Assembly (NCBI GenBank): GCA_017311315.1
Contig: CM029663.1
Location: 33,274,622-33,338,621, forward strand
Origin: Dendrocalamus latiflorus
Taxonomy: Eukaryota > Streptophyta > Magnoliopsida > Poales > Poaceae
DNA: 64,000 nucleotides
Reading direction: 5' to 3'
Below, piece by piece: positions 43,376-53,785 of the stretch (position 1 is its first letter; each line of letters starts with the position of its first letter). A program made the position numbers and the translations under genes. Below the pieces are notes generated by a model. The model was not told the origin of the DNA. It saw only the letters and a list, made by a program, of their open reading frames with translations, and did not search any database.

Positions 43376-45354
43376 TCACGTGTGCACATAATTTATAGCT
43401 ATTTCTTCATGAGTTGCTTCTTCTAGAGCAATTGCTTCTTCTAGAGCTTCTCCTTGCGCATCGCTTCTTCCAATTGTAGTGGCAAGTCCCTTTAGTTTTT
43501 TGGCTCCAATGTGTGCGCGCACATCCATGCCGATTTCTTCTTTCATGGGGATATTCAGATCCAGTATGCCCTTTTCTGAAGGTGTCATACTTGTGTCAGG
43601 TCTTAACTGGCTCCCCTTCTCATTCTGGGGGACTTTAGTGATCGGCTGTGATAATTCATTCTTATCCTTCTTCGCCGGATGTCCCCGGTTACTTGGGATT
43701 CGAGGAGCCAGAGTTCTCGTCCTTTTATTCTGAGGCATCTGGATAGGATTAGGGATACCTTCTACTTTCTTTGGTATTTCAACCCTCTCCGGTGCATTGC
43801 GTGCAAGCACAAGCGATTTAGTCACACTCTTCAAATCACTAAAGTGATCAGGTAGCTGGTTTGCTAATGCTTGCAAGTCAATGATCTTCTAGACCTCTTT
43901 ATCTGCTTCACTAGTGCACGGGTCATGTGCATAGATTCCTGTGGCTTGCCACGTAATTTCTCGATATTTTTTTATCAAGGGGTTCATTTCCTCCCCCTAA
44001 TGTTGGGAAATTATCCTATTCAAAAAAGCAATCAGCGAAGCGGGCGGTATGCAAATCTCCCGACATGGGTTCCAAATACCTGATTATGGATGCAATCTCA
44101 TAACCAACATATATCCCAGTCTTACGGAGAGGGCCCATTGCAGTACGCTGCGGAGGGGGTATAGGTATATAAACCTTGCATCCAAACCTCCTGAGATGAG
44201 AAATTTTTTGTGGCGATCCTTGCGCTAGTTGCATAGGTGAATGGATGTTGTAGGCCGATGGTCTAAAGTTGATGAGATTCGCTGCATGTAGGACTGCGTG
44301 TCCCCAACATGTAGCAGGCAAATTACAATTCTGCAAAAGGGGTCGGGCAATAAATTTAATTCTCTTGATTAATGCCTTTGCCAAACCATTCTGGGTATGT
44401 ACGGTACCGAATGCTCAACTGCAATCCCCATCGCCATGCAATAATCATCAAATACCTTTGAAGTAAATTCTCCGGTGTTGTCCATTCTGATGGACTTTAT
44501 GTGATGATCAGGGAAGACATTTCTGATGCGAATGATCTGCGAGATCAGCTTTGCAAAAGTATGGTTTCTTGTGGACAATAAACCGATATACGACCATTTC
44601 GAGGAAGCATCAATGAGCACCATGAAATACTTGAACGGCCCTGAAAGAGGCTGAATGGGAGCGCAAATGTCTCCCTGGATGCATTAAGGAATGCAAGGAC
44701 TTCATCCTTCACTTTCAGAGTGGAGGGTCTAGTAATTAATTTCCCGGTGGCACATGCCGGGCACACAAAATCTTCGTGATTCGGGAAGTTCTTTACATTA
44801 ATATTATGCCCTTGGGAATTGTTGATTATATTTCTCATCATTCTAAGACCTAGGTGGCCTAATCTGTCATACTAGTGACAGAAGAGTTCAGAGCTCCTAA
44901 ATACTATCTTCAGGATAGTGTAGGCTGCAGATGCCTTGATGTTGGTATAATATAGCCCGGTTTCTAGTGCAGGAAGTTTTTCTAATACCATTTTTCCATT
45001 CTCTTCGCACTTCGTAATGAACAGGTATTCCTTACCGTACTCTTCTTCAGTCTCAACGTGGAAACCATTGGCACGAATATCCTTAAAACATAGGAGAGTT
45101 CTAGTCGATTCTAGGTACAATAAGGCTTCTTCAATGACCAAAGTTGTGCCCATTGGGAGTATAATTGTGGCTCTTCCTGAACTAATTATACATGCATTGC
45201 TTTTGGCGATTGTCGTAAGGCTGCCAGCATTCTTACGAATCAACTGAAAATACTTTATCTCTCTTAAGATGGTATTTGTTGTGCCACTGTCGGCTAAACA
45301 CACTTTCTCCATAGGGCGCCACACGCGTTCTAATATAAGGTATTTTATTAACAT
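43376..45354 (-). pseudogene. Copia copy 2 protease and integrase
   Basis: Protease DSGTT (CLADSGTTNTILREI), CPACATGKL zinc-binding part and integrase IRMDNTGEFTSKVFDDY are recognisable. Breaks occur near 44880, 44690, 44410 and 44000. The linker between integrase and reverse transcriptase (43376-43876) is Pro/Lys-rich as in copy 1. Confidence 0.83.
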
Positions 45355-45564
45355 GTATTAGAAGGCAATCAACACATAAATAAAATACTTCAATATCAGA
45401 ACATATCATGCCATTATAAACTGAATAAATAAATGAATTATTCAAAATTATCCAACCATCATGAGAAAACAAATGCTAAAGTACCATCCATGCAAGTTCT
45501 AACTTGTTCTTTTCACACAAAATAAATGACAATTAAAGTCTAATGCATTATGTACATTAGACTG

Positions 45565-46617
45565 AATCTACTAGAAAATTAGAGATTTCTTCGGCTATTT
45601 TCTCGGGACTGATTTGCTCTTTGAGATAAATCATGGTGGTGGCTGCCTCTAAGTTGAAAGGGGTGCTACTGCCGGGATGGTCTCAACCTCCATCAACGCG
45701 GGCAGCTGCTCAGAACTCTTCCCCTCAACTGATGCAAAGTGGGCTTCAGGCTACCCTTTACCATCCTTCTTCTTTTGGGCTTGGAAGGCATCAATGACAT
45801 GATGCGGCTCCTTACAGATCCGCGACCAATGCCCCCCACTTGCCACACTTGTAGCAACCTTGGTCCTGCTGGCCATAGGTATTGCCACTTCGCTTTGCCT
45901 TGCTTATCTTTTTACTACTCGTAGCATCTGACTTGCTTTTCTAGGCTGCGGCCTTACCCTTTCTCCCACTTCTCTTCATCAAGGGCTTTCGCACCATGTA
46001 GCTCCCGGCGTTGGCCTCACGGTCAGCGGAGCTCCCCGGTGGCTGAGTGACGTAATTCTTGCGGAGAAGTTCGTCCTGAGCCTCCGCAACCTGCATCATC
46101 TCAATCAATTTGGCATACTCCTTATAGCCATCTTGACGATAGTTGCGTGCGGATTGTACTGCGTTGGGGTGGAAGGTGGATTCTTCTCAATCTTCTGCTC
46201 GTCTGTGATCTACTTGCCACAGAGTTGAAGATTGATACAAATCCTATGCAAGGCAGAATTGTACTCCCCGACCGTCTTGAAGTCGACAAACCTCAGTCTG
46301 ATCCACTCTTGCTCTGGTTGAGGAAGAATGGTGTACTTTAGCCTCTCAAATAGCTTCTTGAGTGCGGTCTAGAGTGCTAGCGCGCTCTTCTCTACCATGT
46401 ACTCATTCTTGAGAGTGAGGCAGAGGTGGTGCCTAAGAAAAAAAAGTGCCTGATCATTCTCCTCAGGAGTGGGTTGGGCGTCATGTGGTCCGCCAATCCC
46501 AATAACTGCGTAGAGCTTCTTAGCTCCAAGCACTATCTCGACATCGGAAGCCCACGTCAGATAGTTTTGGCCATGCTGGGCCAGCTCAACGAACTCCCGG
46601 TTCGTGATGCCAGTCAT
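45565..46617 (-). pseudogene. Copia copy 2 gag
   Basis: It begins MTGITNREFVELAQHGQNYL and continues EIVLGAKKLYAVIGIGG. The equivalent region of copy 1 lacks the clean start. The central part and zinc knuckle (near 45830) are frameshifted. Confidence 0.82.
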
Positions 46618-47140
46618 CTACATGTGTATGAACGGAACAAATAAGTTTACTGCTGGTAAACATGCACGGAATAATTTACTACAAGTAAATAAATAGTACA
46701 AAAGATTCTCGTAATGTTCCATAATTTTCTATAAATTTTACTGCTAATTTCAGTAATCAAAGGCAATTTTAAACAATTATGTTTAACCAAAACAGTAAAT
46801 ACATACAGAAAATAATAATGGCAGAAATAAATATGCTTCAAATGCTAAAAATAATTCAAAATTAGGATTCCCAAGGCTCTTTTATGCTAGAATATGAATT
46901 TCCAGTGAATTCTGCTATTTCCGAGGGTCTCTACGTAAATTTTTAGTTCAGAGACAGATTTGCGTAATTTCCTGATTTTTGAGGGGTTTTCTGCAAAATT
47001 CAGGACCTGTTCGTAAATCTGAGGACCTATTCATAATTTTTGGAATTACAAAGGCCTTTCTACAAAAATCGGGACCAATATGCAAGATTTAAGGGCCTTT
47101 CGGTAATTTACATAACATAGGGAGGTTTTCCGCAATTTTG

Positions 47141-47454
47141 CCTATGCCGGCCCACTTCTCCCCTTTTTTTCTTTCCGGCCTGCTAACTGCCGGCGCAAAA
47201 GGGCAAAGAGGGTAGGGTTTTCCCTACCCCGTTCACACCCGTGGCAACACAAAAAGGAGCGACGGCCGAGGACGGAGTGGCTTAGCGGCGGGGCCGAACC
47301 GGATGGCGGCGCGCTTTGGCCCGAGCGAATGCAGGCGTGGGTGCGGGTGGCTGTCGGTGTTATTGGTGTTGTCATTGACATTCCTCCTTGTGTTCACCAT
47401 CTGCCAGATTTAGAGGAAAGAAAGAGAGAGGACTTAGGAGAAGGTCTATGTAAC
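47141..47454. other. GC-rich junction segment
   Basis: Lies between the truncated copia leader and the next LTR-type element. Its start overlaps low-complexity leader sequence. No gene is recognised, and a minus-strand frame at 47142-47381 is not supported. Confidence 0.3.
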
Positions 47455-47598
47455 ATTCCCACCACAAAGCAAGAAACACAACAAAAACTCAAGGAACAAC
47501 CAACCATATTATTTTATTAAATATAACCTTGAGGCTGTTGATAAAGGAATAATAGCTCACAAGTATCGTTCTATAACTTTAAACTTAAGCTATGGTTT

Positions 47599-47766
47599 CT
47601 ATGGGCTAGGGCTACTACTACTAGAAGGCTGGATTTTAAGCTTCTTTGGGGGTGGTCCTGTAATAGAAGAACCCTCATCTTCTACACGATACTTGGCCAA
47701 TTCTTCTTCTGCTGCGCAGAGTCGCTGCGCCGTGACACTCAACTCATTCAAGGTGACTTGGTACAC
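47599..47766 (-). pseudogene. LARD-like ORF, C-terminal part
   Basis: The minus strand reads VYQVTLNELSVTAQRLCAA then EEELAKYRVEDEGSSITG, PPPKKLKIQP, a serine-rich end and TAG at 47599-47601. It joins directly in frame to the KSLDY end of the segment 51537-51962 when the TIR insertion and one copy of its duplication are removed. The composition (helical, then basic and Ser/Pro-rich) suggests a structural or nucleic-acid-binding tail. Confidence 0.7.
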
Positions 47767-48116
47767 ATAGGCCCTGTTTGTTTTGGCTTTTTCAGTGGTT
47801 TATAAGCAAAAAAGCCTAAGCCTAAACAAACGGCTGGCTTTTGTACTGGGCTTTTAAAAAGCCAAAAGCCATTGTATAACTAAAAGCCAAAAGCCAGTTG
47901 AAAGGAGCTTTTTTTGGCTTTTGCGGAATAGAAATAACGTTTTGCCACTGAACTTCGAAAGATTTACACACAAATGCCATTGGTATATAAACTGTTGGCC
48001 GTTCGGCCGTTCTTTCCCGATCCCGTTTGGCAGACCTCTCCCGATCCCCTCCCAAACCGAATTGTGTGATTAGGGTTGCGGCGCCGACGACCTGCGACAC
48101 CACCGTCCTCCCGCGA

Positions 48117-48315
48117 CCCGAGACCCCGCCGGCGACCCGCAACCCCGCTGGCCTCATCCGCCGTCCTCCGACAAACCCCGCCGGCGACCCGCGACCCTGC
48201 TGGCCTCATCCGTTGTCCTCCGACAAACCCCGCCAGCGACCGGCGACCCCGCCGGCCTCGTCTGCCATCCTCCGACAAATCTGCCGTCCTCCGGTGACCC
48301 CGCTGGCCTCCTCTT
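48117..48315. repeat. GC-rich minisatellite of about 54 bp
   Basis: Three to four imperfect units contain cgaccccgctggcctcatcc and tcctccgacaaaccccgcc. It lies inside the Tourist-like element; the open frame at 48027-48317 is a product of the repeat. Confidence 0.75.
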
Positions 48316-48667
48316 GAGTGCAACAATACATATAATAAGGGTATTTCAGACTTTCTGGTAATAAGCCACACCATTCAACCTATCAAAAAGCTAGGATACC
48401 AAATAGTCTAACTTGGCTTAAAAGCTAACTGTTTTTAAGCTGCTTAAGCCAAAAAACTGGCTTTAAGCTATCTCTACTCCTTAAAAGTTTGAGTTGATGG
48501 TAGTAGGTTCATTCTCCTTTGATTCTCAACCGACCGATTTAAACAATATGATCTTCATCGTCCGTCTCGTCATCCTCCGCCCAGCCCTCTCAAGTGATTT
48601 AACTGCCCCTCCACTTTTAGCTTCAGTTACATCTCCTTTCTCTTCAGTTACCACCGCTCCGACAATG

Positions 48668-48948
48668 AGCCCAAGCCACGCCGCCCCTACGCGCCCTCCG
48701 CCCCGCCTCCGCCCACCACAGTCGCCTCCTCCTCTTCGTCGTCGCCTGCCTCCTCCTCGCTGTGGTCTCCCTTGCCTTCGCCTTTGCCGTCTCCACCTGC
48801 CGCCTCCCCACGCCACTCCAGACTCCCCCTGCCACCGTCGCCTTCCGCTGCGGCCGCGCCGAGGACTCCCTACGACCCTTCCTCGCCTCCTCCGATCCTC
48901 CCTTCTAATCACACGCGGAACCGCTAGCCAAGCTACAAATCTCAGGTT
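48668..48948 (+). pseudogene. Captured N-terminal exon of a type II membrane protein, perhaps a beta-1,3-galactosyltransferase
   Basis: One frame reads SRLLLFVVACLLLAVVSLAF, AFAVSTCRLPTPLQ, then TVAFRCGRAEDSLRPFLASS. This is a short basic/proline-rich cytoplasmic part, a membrane anchor of about 23 residues, and a luminal stem with a CG motif. That layout resembles N-termini of plant GT31 galactosyltransferases of the B3GALT12-14 type; the catalytic domain is absent, so the identity is tentative. A TAA at 48906 and a frame change near the ATG at 48665 break it. A donor-like cag|gttcat near 48950 may start the long intron leading to the ribonucleotide reductase exons. Confidence 0.45.
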
Positions 48949-48950
48949 CA

Positions 48951-49456
48951 TCCCCTTCTCTCACCTCGGCTTGATTCGGTAGGCCGGGAGATTTGGGTGG
49001 ATCCGGCCGCTATTGTTCTGGCGATTCGAGCTGCTCTAGAGTCGCCTAATTGATCACCGCCGGCTTTTAATTTTTGCTATTTTCTTGGGTGTTTTGGTTG
49101 GATTTGATCTGCTCTCTTCAGCTCGATTGTTTTTACTACTGATTAATCGCTGGGTCTATATTGGAGCCAGGGTTTTGTGAGGCCTAGGGGAGATGAGGAT
49201 AGTTGTTCAGTTGTTTATTCATTTGTATCTGTGTTGACGCTTTTCTGTGCTTAATTTGATTTGAGATTCGTATTTGTTGTAAGGCCAATTATGATTATTT
49301 TCATTTAGCTTTATTGTGGTTCTTGAGTTTTTCTTATAACAATGCTATTTTGTTCTGTTGCTTAGTTTGTTGTGTTATTAGTGTACTTGTGCATTTTACT
49401 TCTGTTTCTTCGTATACAATGTAACTTATGGAATTTCTTATGATGTATCGTTTCAG
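48951..49456 (+). other. Intron-like segment between the two captured genes
   Basis: T-rich, intron-type sequence ending at a good acceptor (tgtatcgtttcag, 49444-49456). It presumably merges the first intron of the glycosyltransferase-like gene with an intron of the ribonucleotide reductase gene; the junction between sources could not be located. Confidence 0.4.
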
Positions 49457-50956
49457 AATGCTACTCGTTGTACAGTGAGATAATTTTTGATAGAGATTTT
49501 GACTACACTTATTTTGGTTTCAAGACGCTTGAGAGGTCTTATCTATTGAAAATTGGTGCCAAGGTTGTGGAAAGACTACAACATATGTTAATGATAGTTT
49601 TTGTTGGGATACATAAGGGTGATATTGAGTCTGCCGTCAAAACATACCACATGATGTCTCAGCGCTGGTTTACTCATGCTTCTCCAACCCTTTTCAACGC
49701 TGGCACTCCAAGGCCTCAAGTACTGCACCTTCTACCATGAAAGAGTTCAATGTAGATTGTTAAATTGTGTATTTACTCTCCTATTCTTTGTGATGCAGTG
49801 CAGTAGTTGCTTCCTTATCTACATGAAAGACGGTAGTATCGAGGGAATATATGATACTCTCTCGGAATGTGCTGCCACAAGCAAAACTGCCGGAGGAATC
49901 AGTGTCTCAATTCACAACATTTGAGCTACTGGTAGCTACATTCGAGGAACAAATGGAACTTCAAACGTAATTGTTCCAATGCTACGTGTTTTCAATGACA
50001 TTGCTCACTATGTTGATCAAGGTGGAGGCAAGAGAAAAAGGTAAGTAGCATCAATTAGTCAGACATGATTTACATGATTCTTGAGGATTTCTTAGAGATG
50101 CCTAACATTTAGGCGCGTTTGCTGTATACTTGGAGCCTTGGCATGCTGATATTTTTAATTTCCTCAATCTAAGAAAGAACCATGGAAAGGTAAAAGCTCT
50201 TGAATAATAACAACCTTAGATCTCAATTTAACCAGCTGGAATTGACTTTCTGGCATTTGATTACTCTCATCATAGTATAAGACTAGGTGCTTGGCATGCT
50301 ATTTTTTTTATGCCACCCCATCTCAGCCTCCTCATTATGTGCAATTTACAGGATGAGCATCGTGCAAGAGATCTTTTCTATGCTCTCAGGATTCCTGATT
50401 TATTCATGGAAAGGGTGCAAAGTAATAAGCAATGGTCACTGTTTTGTCTGCATGAAGCTCCAGGTTTGGCTGATTGCTGGGGAGATGAGTTTCGGAATCT
50501 GTACAAGAAATATGAAAGAGAGGCACGCTGGGTGCTGGATATGCAATTTTTTGAAGTAACTAAACAATATTTAACAACCTAGCTATGCAATTTCAGGGTA
50601 AGGCAAAGAAAATTGTTTCAGCACAAGCCCTCTGGTTTGATATTCTGAAGGCACAGATAGAAACTGAACACCATATATGCTTTATAAGGTATGTAATTCA
50701 TAAGGAAATGATGGGTTGCCTCTAAATTTGCATTTCTATTACCACATATGCCTTCTTACTGAAAGATCCAATGCTTTGGCTTTAAAGGCTCTTCATGATC
50801 TGCAGGATGCTTGCAATAGAAAAAGTAATCAACAAAATCTTAGCACTGTTAAGTCTTCCAACTTGTGTACTGAGATAATTGAATTCACAGGTCCCACTGA
50901 AACTGCTGTGTGCAATCTAGCATCAATTGCTTTACCACGTTTTGTAAGGGAAAACG
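49457..50956 (+). pseudogene. RNR1: Captured ribonucleotide reductase large subunit fragment, six exons
   Basis: The exons are about 49457-49719, 49799-50040, 50113-50189, 50352-50558, 50597-50688 and 50806-50956, most with GT-AG borders. They read FDYTYFGFKTLERSYLLK, HASPTLFNAGTPRPQ, SSCFLIYMKDGSIEGIYDTL, FAVYLEPWHADIFNF, APGLADCWGDEF and SSNLCTEIIEFTGPTETAVC. This is the central catalytic barrel of the class I reductase alpha subunit. The active-site Cys positions in SSCF, NLCTEI and AVCNLAS are still readable. Defects: a lost T near 49469, TGA in place of CGA at 49921 (after HNI), a lost G near 50673 that garbles TPYMLYK, and altered splicing after the fourth exon. Introns are retained, so it was copied from genomic DNA. 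The N-terminal ATP-cone and C-terminal tail are absent, so no enzyme can result. Confidence 0.92.
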
Positions 50957-51473
50957 GTATGCACTGATGGCTAATGAATTCTTTGATTAGTTGTTGTAAC
51001 TCAGTAACTTGCATATATCACATTCCAATTGTGGTTTTTAGCTAGCAACCTGTGAGTATTTTGTATCCTTTTTTTAGAACATAAGAATAATAATTTTTCT
51101 GCGATGTGATGTTTGTAGTAATATGCTAACCTTTATTGGTAATACCAACCTTTATGTACTGTAATTTCCATATTTTTTGAGTTCCTTACCTATGAATTTT
51201 TTGAGTCACATTTCCAGACCATGGTGCAAATTAAATTGCAAGGGGAATCATTTCTTTGTGAATTTCATTGTATGACATGGGTGATATTTTGGTTACTTGG
51301 TATTTTTACAGTAAGTATTTGAGAGGGATTCATAAACTTGGGTCATATTATATTACAATAGACATACATCGAAAACGTGCTAGATTAGCATTCAATTTCT
51401 CACCATTCTTCACTTTTCAACGGATCAAAACAACTGTCTTCTATATCACGATACTCTATATATTTAATGAGTT
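50957..51473 (+). other. Helitron 3' noncoding part
   Basis: AT-rich sequence between the last reductase exon and the terminal hairpin. It starts with intron sequence of the captured gene and ends with the Helitron tail; no further exon was recognised. Confidence 0.45.
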
Positions 51474-51536
51474 CCGTTGCAACGCACGGGCACGTAACTA
51501 GTAAGCCAAAAAGCCTAAGCCTAAACAAACAGGGCC

Positions 51537-51962
51537 ATAGTCCAAGGACTTGGTGTACTGCACCTGCTGAACGAGCCGAGGGTTACTCTCGAATTCCGTC
51601 GAGAAGAAAAAGCTGTTGGAGCTGGCAGGGTACTTGCTGGGGTAGTATCGAAATGTGGTGCGTTGGAGCTCTTGGGCGTAGATGTCCCTCATCTGACGAA
51701 TTGCTTCACGAGCTGCATCTTGGACTCTGTTGAAGAAGGTGTCCCGAGGTAGAGGAGCATGAAAGGTGTGAAATGCTTCTTCATCTCTCATGTTGGCGTA
51801 GATCAGCACTTCCACCCTCCAACGTTCTTGATCTCCATAGATTCCCATGTATCCCTGGTACACGGGGCATGCCATGAAACCCAACTCTTGAAGAACCCAA
51901 AGACAGTCGGCTAGGTGTCCAGCTAGGATTCCATGGGTGACTTTGGTAGGACGCTCAGCCAT
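51537..51962 (-). pseudogene. LARD-like ORF, N-terminal part (unknown family), split by insertion
   Basis: It starts MAERPTKVTHGILAGHLADC at 51962. It contains GFMACPVYQGYMGIYGDQER and EEAFHTFHAPLPRDTF, then a helical AAREAIRQMRDIYAQELQ. Proteins of this style occur in grass LARD-type elements, but I do not know a function. With the TIR insertion the frame runs into element sequence and stops at 51498. Without it the ORF would be about 200 codons, ending at 47599. It was therefore probably an intact small ORF before the insertion. Confidence 0.65.
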
Positions 51963-52165
51963 CTACAATTTGAAAAAGGAAAGGAATTAGTCATCAATTA
52001 TACATATTTATATTTTAAAAGAAATAGTCAAGTGAAAGAATGAATGAGACAAGATGTAGAAAAATTTTCAAAATATTCTTATTATATATATATATTTTAA
52101 TTTTCAAAATAAATTCTTAGGTTGTCCATTCTATTCTACCTACGGTCACATCTTAGGGTCAACAT

Positions 52166-52177
52166 GCTCTGATACCA
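52166..52177 (-). promoter_or_regulatory. Primer binding site of the LARD-like element
   Basis: gctctgatacca, complement of the tRNA-iMet binding sequence, four bases from the LTR edge tgtcgagacc at 52182. Confidence 0.85.
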
Positions 52178-52181
52178 TCTC

Positions 52182-53449
52182 TGTCGAGACCCGGAGCAAC
52201 AACTCCAGAACCCACTGTGTAAATCGCACTATCCCAGGAAAAGTTAGTGCACACAGGTTTAACAGTGATACATATCATGCATGATAACCAAACTTTATTA
52301 TAAAGCAAAAGTACGGGCCTTATGGCCAAGTTTACAATAAGGTGGCTCATGGCCAAACATAAAAGTAAATAGCGGAAGATAAATAAAAGGAGCAGCCCAT
52401 CCAGCCTTCCCACAAGGCGAATTGACTGTAAAACGTGGCTTATTCGTCGCAATCCTCATCAAAGTCGATGCCATCGTCCTCTGGCAACAGAGTTAAGCAA
52501 GGTGAGTACATAAAGTACTCCACAAGTTACACCAGGAGTTTTAACAGATTTGATGCATGCATAAGGGTTTACAAAGGAAAGCATATTATGGTTATTTGCA
52601 TAAAAAGCATCATTGAAGTAAATACAGTAAAGTAAGTGCAAAAGCTGAATTTGATACAATATGTAAAAACAAGATTTTAATAAAATAATAACGTTAGTGC
52701 AGGCACCAACCTAATACTAACCTATCCACGGGCATCCCACCCGGACCATCTTTCCAAAAGGTTTCACAAGTTTCCACAAACCAAATTTTGTTAAAACCAA
52801 AGTATAATCTATGAAAAACCATACTCAGCATGTTCATAACCGTGGACATGACTATCCAGGATAGTTTGTTACTCTGCAGATGTGTACAACTTTACCCACA
52901 AGACATGTTCTCCCGTTTTGCCACGCGATTACACACTACCTAAGGTGTGCGGCCGAGAGTTCATGACAAAGCCTTTACAATGATCAGTTGTCAACTAGAT
53001 AACACCGCCACTAAGGTTTCACCACAACATGAATCCACATGTTGGAGCCCCCTCTTGTGCCATGTGAGACTTCTCATGGCCTACGCCGCGCTCACATTCA
53101 GCCTATAACGATATCTAGTTGGAACTTCACAAATTAGTTGGCTAGGTCCGTCCCATACCGGATTTGTGGTAGTACGGTGTGACTTTGTAAAAGTAGTTCA
53201 CAGACCGGTTCTTAAATTGACTTAGGCCTACCAGCATACCCCTTGTGCCTAGCAATCAACATTGAGTCAACAAACTACGATGCATGCTAGCAAGCACCCA
53301 CCACCATACCAATGCCTAAGTCTAAACCAGATTTTATACATTTTATTTTATCAAAATTTCATAGACTTTCTTGACCTACCAAGTTAAGAATAAATTTTAC
53401 AAATCAATATTTTAAGTGAAACAATTCTTCCCACCTAAATTATTCTAAG
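52182..53449 (-). repeat. LTR of the LARD-like element (upper limit uncertain)
   Basis: It begins tgtcgagacccggagcaac next to the primer site. The body is noncoding and similar in style to the block at 16192 (a gagtacataaagtactcca motif near 52504, and cccgttttgccacgcg near 52910). The far end was probably cut or overwritten near 53450. Confidence 0.5.
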
Positions 53450-53785
53450 CATGGCTAAGCAATTCTATAATATTCTCTAAGGTCACTATATCAATTTTGA
53501 TCTTATAAGGGTGAGCAATATAATAGATCCCCGCATAGTTCAGGTATGGCAAAGTTTGTACATGTATAGATAATAGTTGATTTATTTGACAACAAATTGT
53601 GTTAGGGACCGTGTAGCATCTCATAATTATATTCACATATATTGTACATCGAAAATTAAAAGTATCTTTGAGATCAATTCGGAACAATGTCATACCCATG
53701 CTTTTGCTATCTCGATTAAAACTCAAATTGGTTGACTTGCTTATCCAATTTGGGTTTCCATTGCAAAGCACACGCACTTAACTAG
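53450..53785 (+). mobile_element. Possible Helitron 3' end remnant
   Basis: It ends CTAG (53782-53785) followed by T, preceded by ccattgcaaagcacacgca, a diverged form of the ccgttgcaacgcacggg hairpin found at the end of the Helitron at 51501. The 5' end was not identified, so the start is arbitrary. Confidence 0.4.

Larger units (their letters stand above)
41178..47140 (-). mobile_element. Ty1/copia retrotransposon, copy 2, same family as copy 1, no visible 5' LTR
   Basis: Its 3' LTR (41178-41423) and full coding order match copy 1 throughout. The similarity continues upstream of gag to about 47140, where copy 1 goes on for another 900 bp to its LTR. No second LTR is found before the next element begins (about 47455), so the 5' end was lost. 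The minus-strand polypurine tract caagggggag borders the 3' LTR. Frames are broken at several places. Confidence 0.88.
48471..51501 (+). mobile_element. Helitron carrying captured gene fragments
   Basis: It begins TCTCTACTCC at 48471 after host A (48470) and ends in CTAG (51498-51501) followed by host T (51502), the A|T insertion rule of Helitrons. About 7 bases before CTAG is a short palindromic hairpin (ccgttgcaacgcacggg, 51474-51490), the usual 3' terminal structure. The flanks close cleanly to ttaagctataagccaaaaag, continuing the Tourist-like arm. No Rep/helicase is encoded, so it is non-autonomous. It contains a probable glycosyltransferase exon and six ribonucleotide reductase exons on the same strand. 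Confidence 0.85.
47770..51536. mobile_element. Tourist-like TIR element (TSD ATA), split by a Helitron
   Basis: The inverted termini ggccctgtttgttt (47770) and aaacaaacagggcc (to 51536) are flanked by ata at 47767-47769 and 51537-51539. Without the inner Helitron the element is about 736 bp. It holds aagccaaaagcc-rich arms and a GC-rich minisatellite (48117-48315). It inserted in the ORF of the LARD-like element, splitting it at a tyrosine codon. Superfamily is inferred from the termini; an ATA duplication is not the canonical TWA. Confidence 0.75.
47455..53449 (-). mobile_element. Non-autonomous LTR (LARD-like) element, interrupted by a TIR element and Helitron
   Basis: On the minus strand a primer binding site (complement of gctctgatacca, 52166-52177) lies four bases from an LTR edge at 52182 (tgtcgagacccgg). 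Downstream of it an unusual ORF starts at 51962 and, after removal of a 3.77-kb insertion, ends at 47599. The LTR-like part runs upward from 52182 to about 53450, where a Helitron-like remnant begins. The 3' LTR was not found; the left limit 47455 is set at a tgtaacattccc motif and is approximate. Confidence 0.55.
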
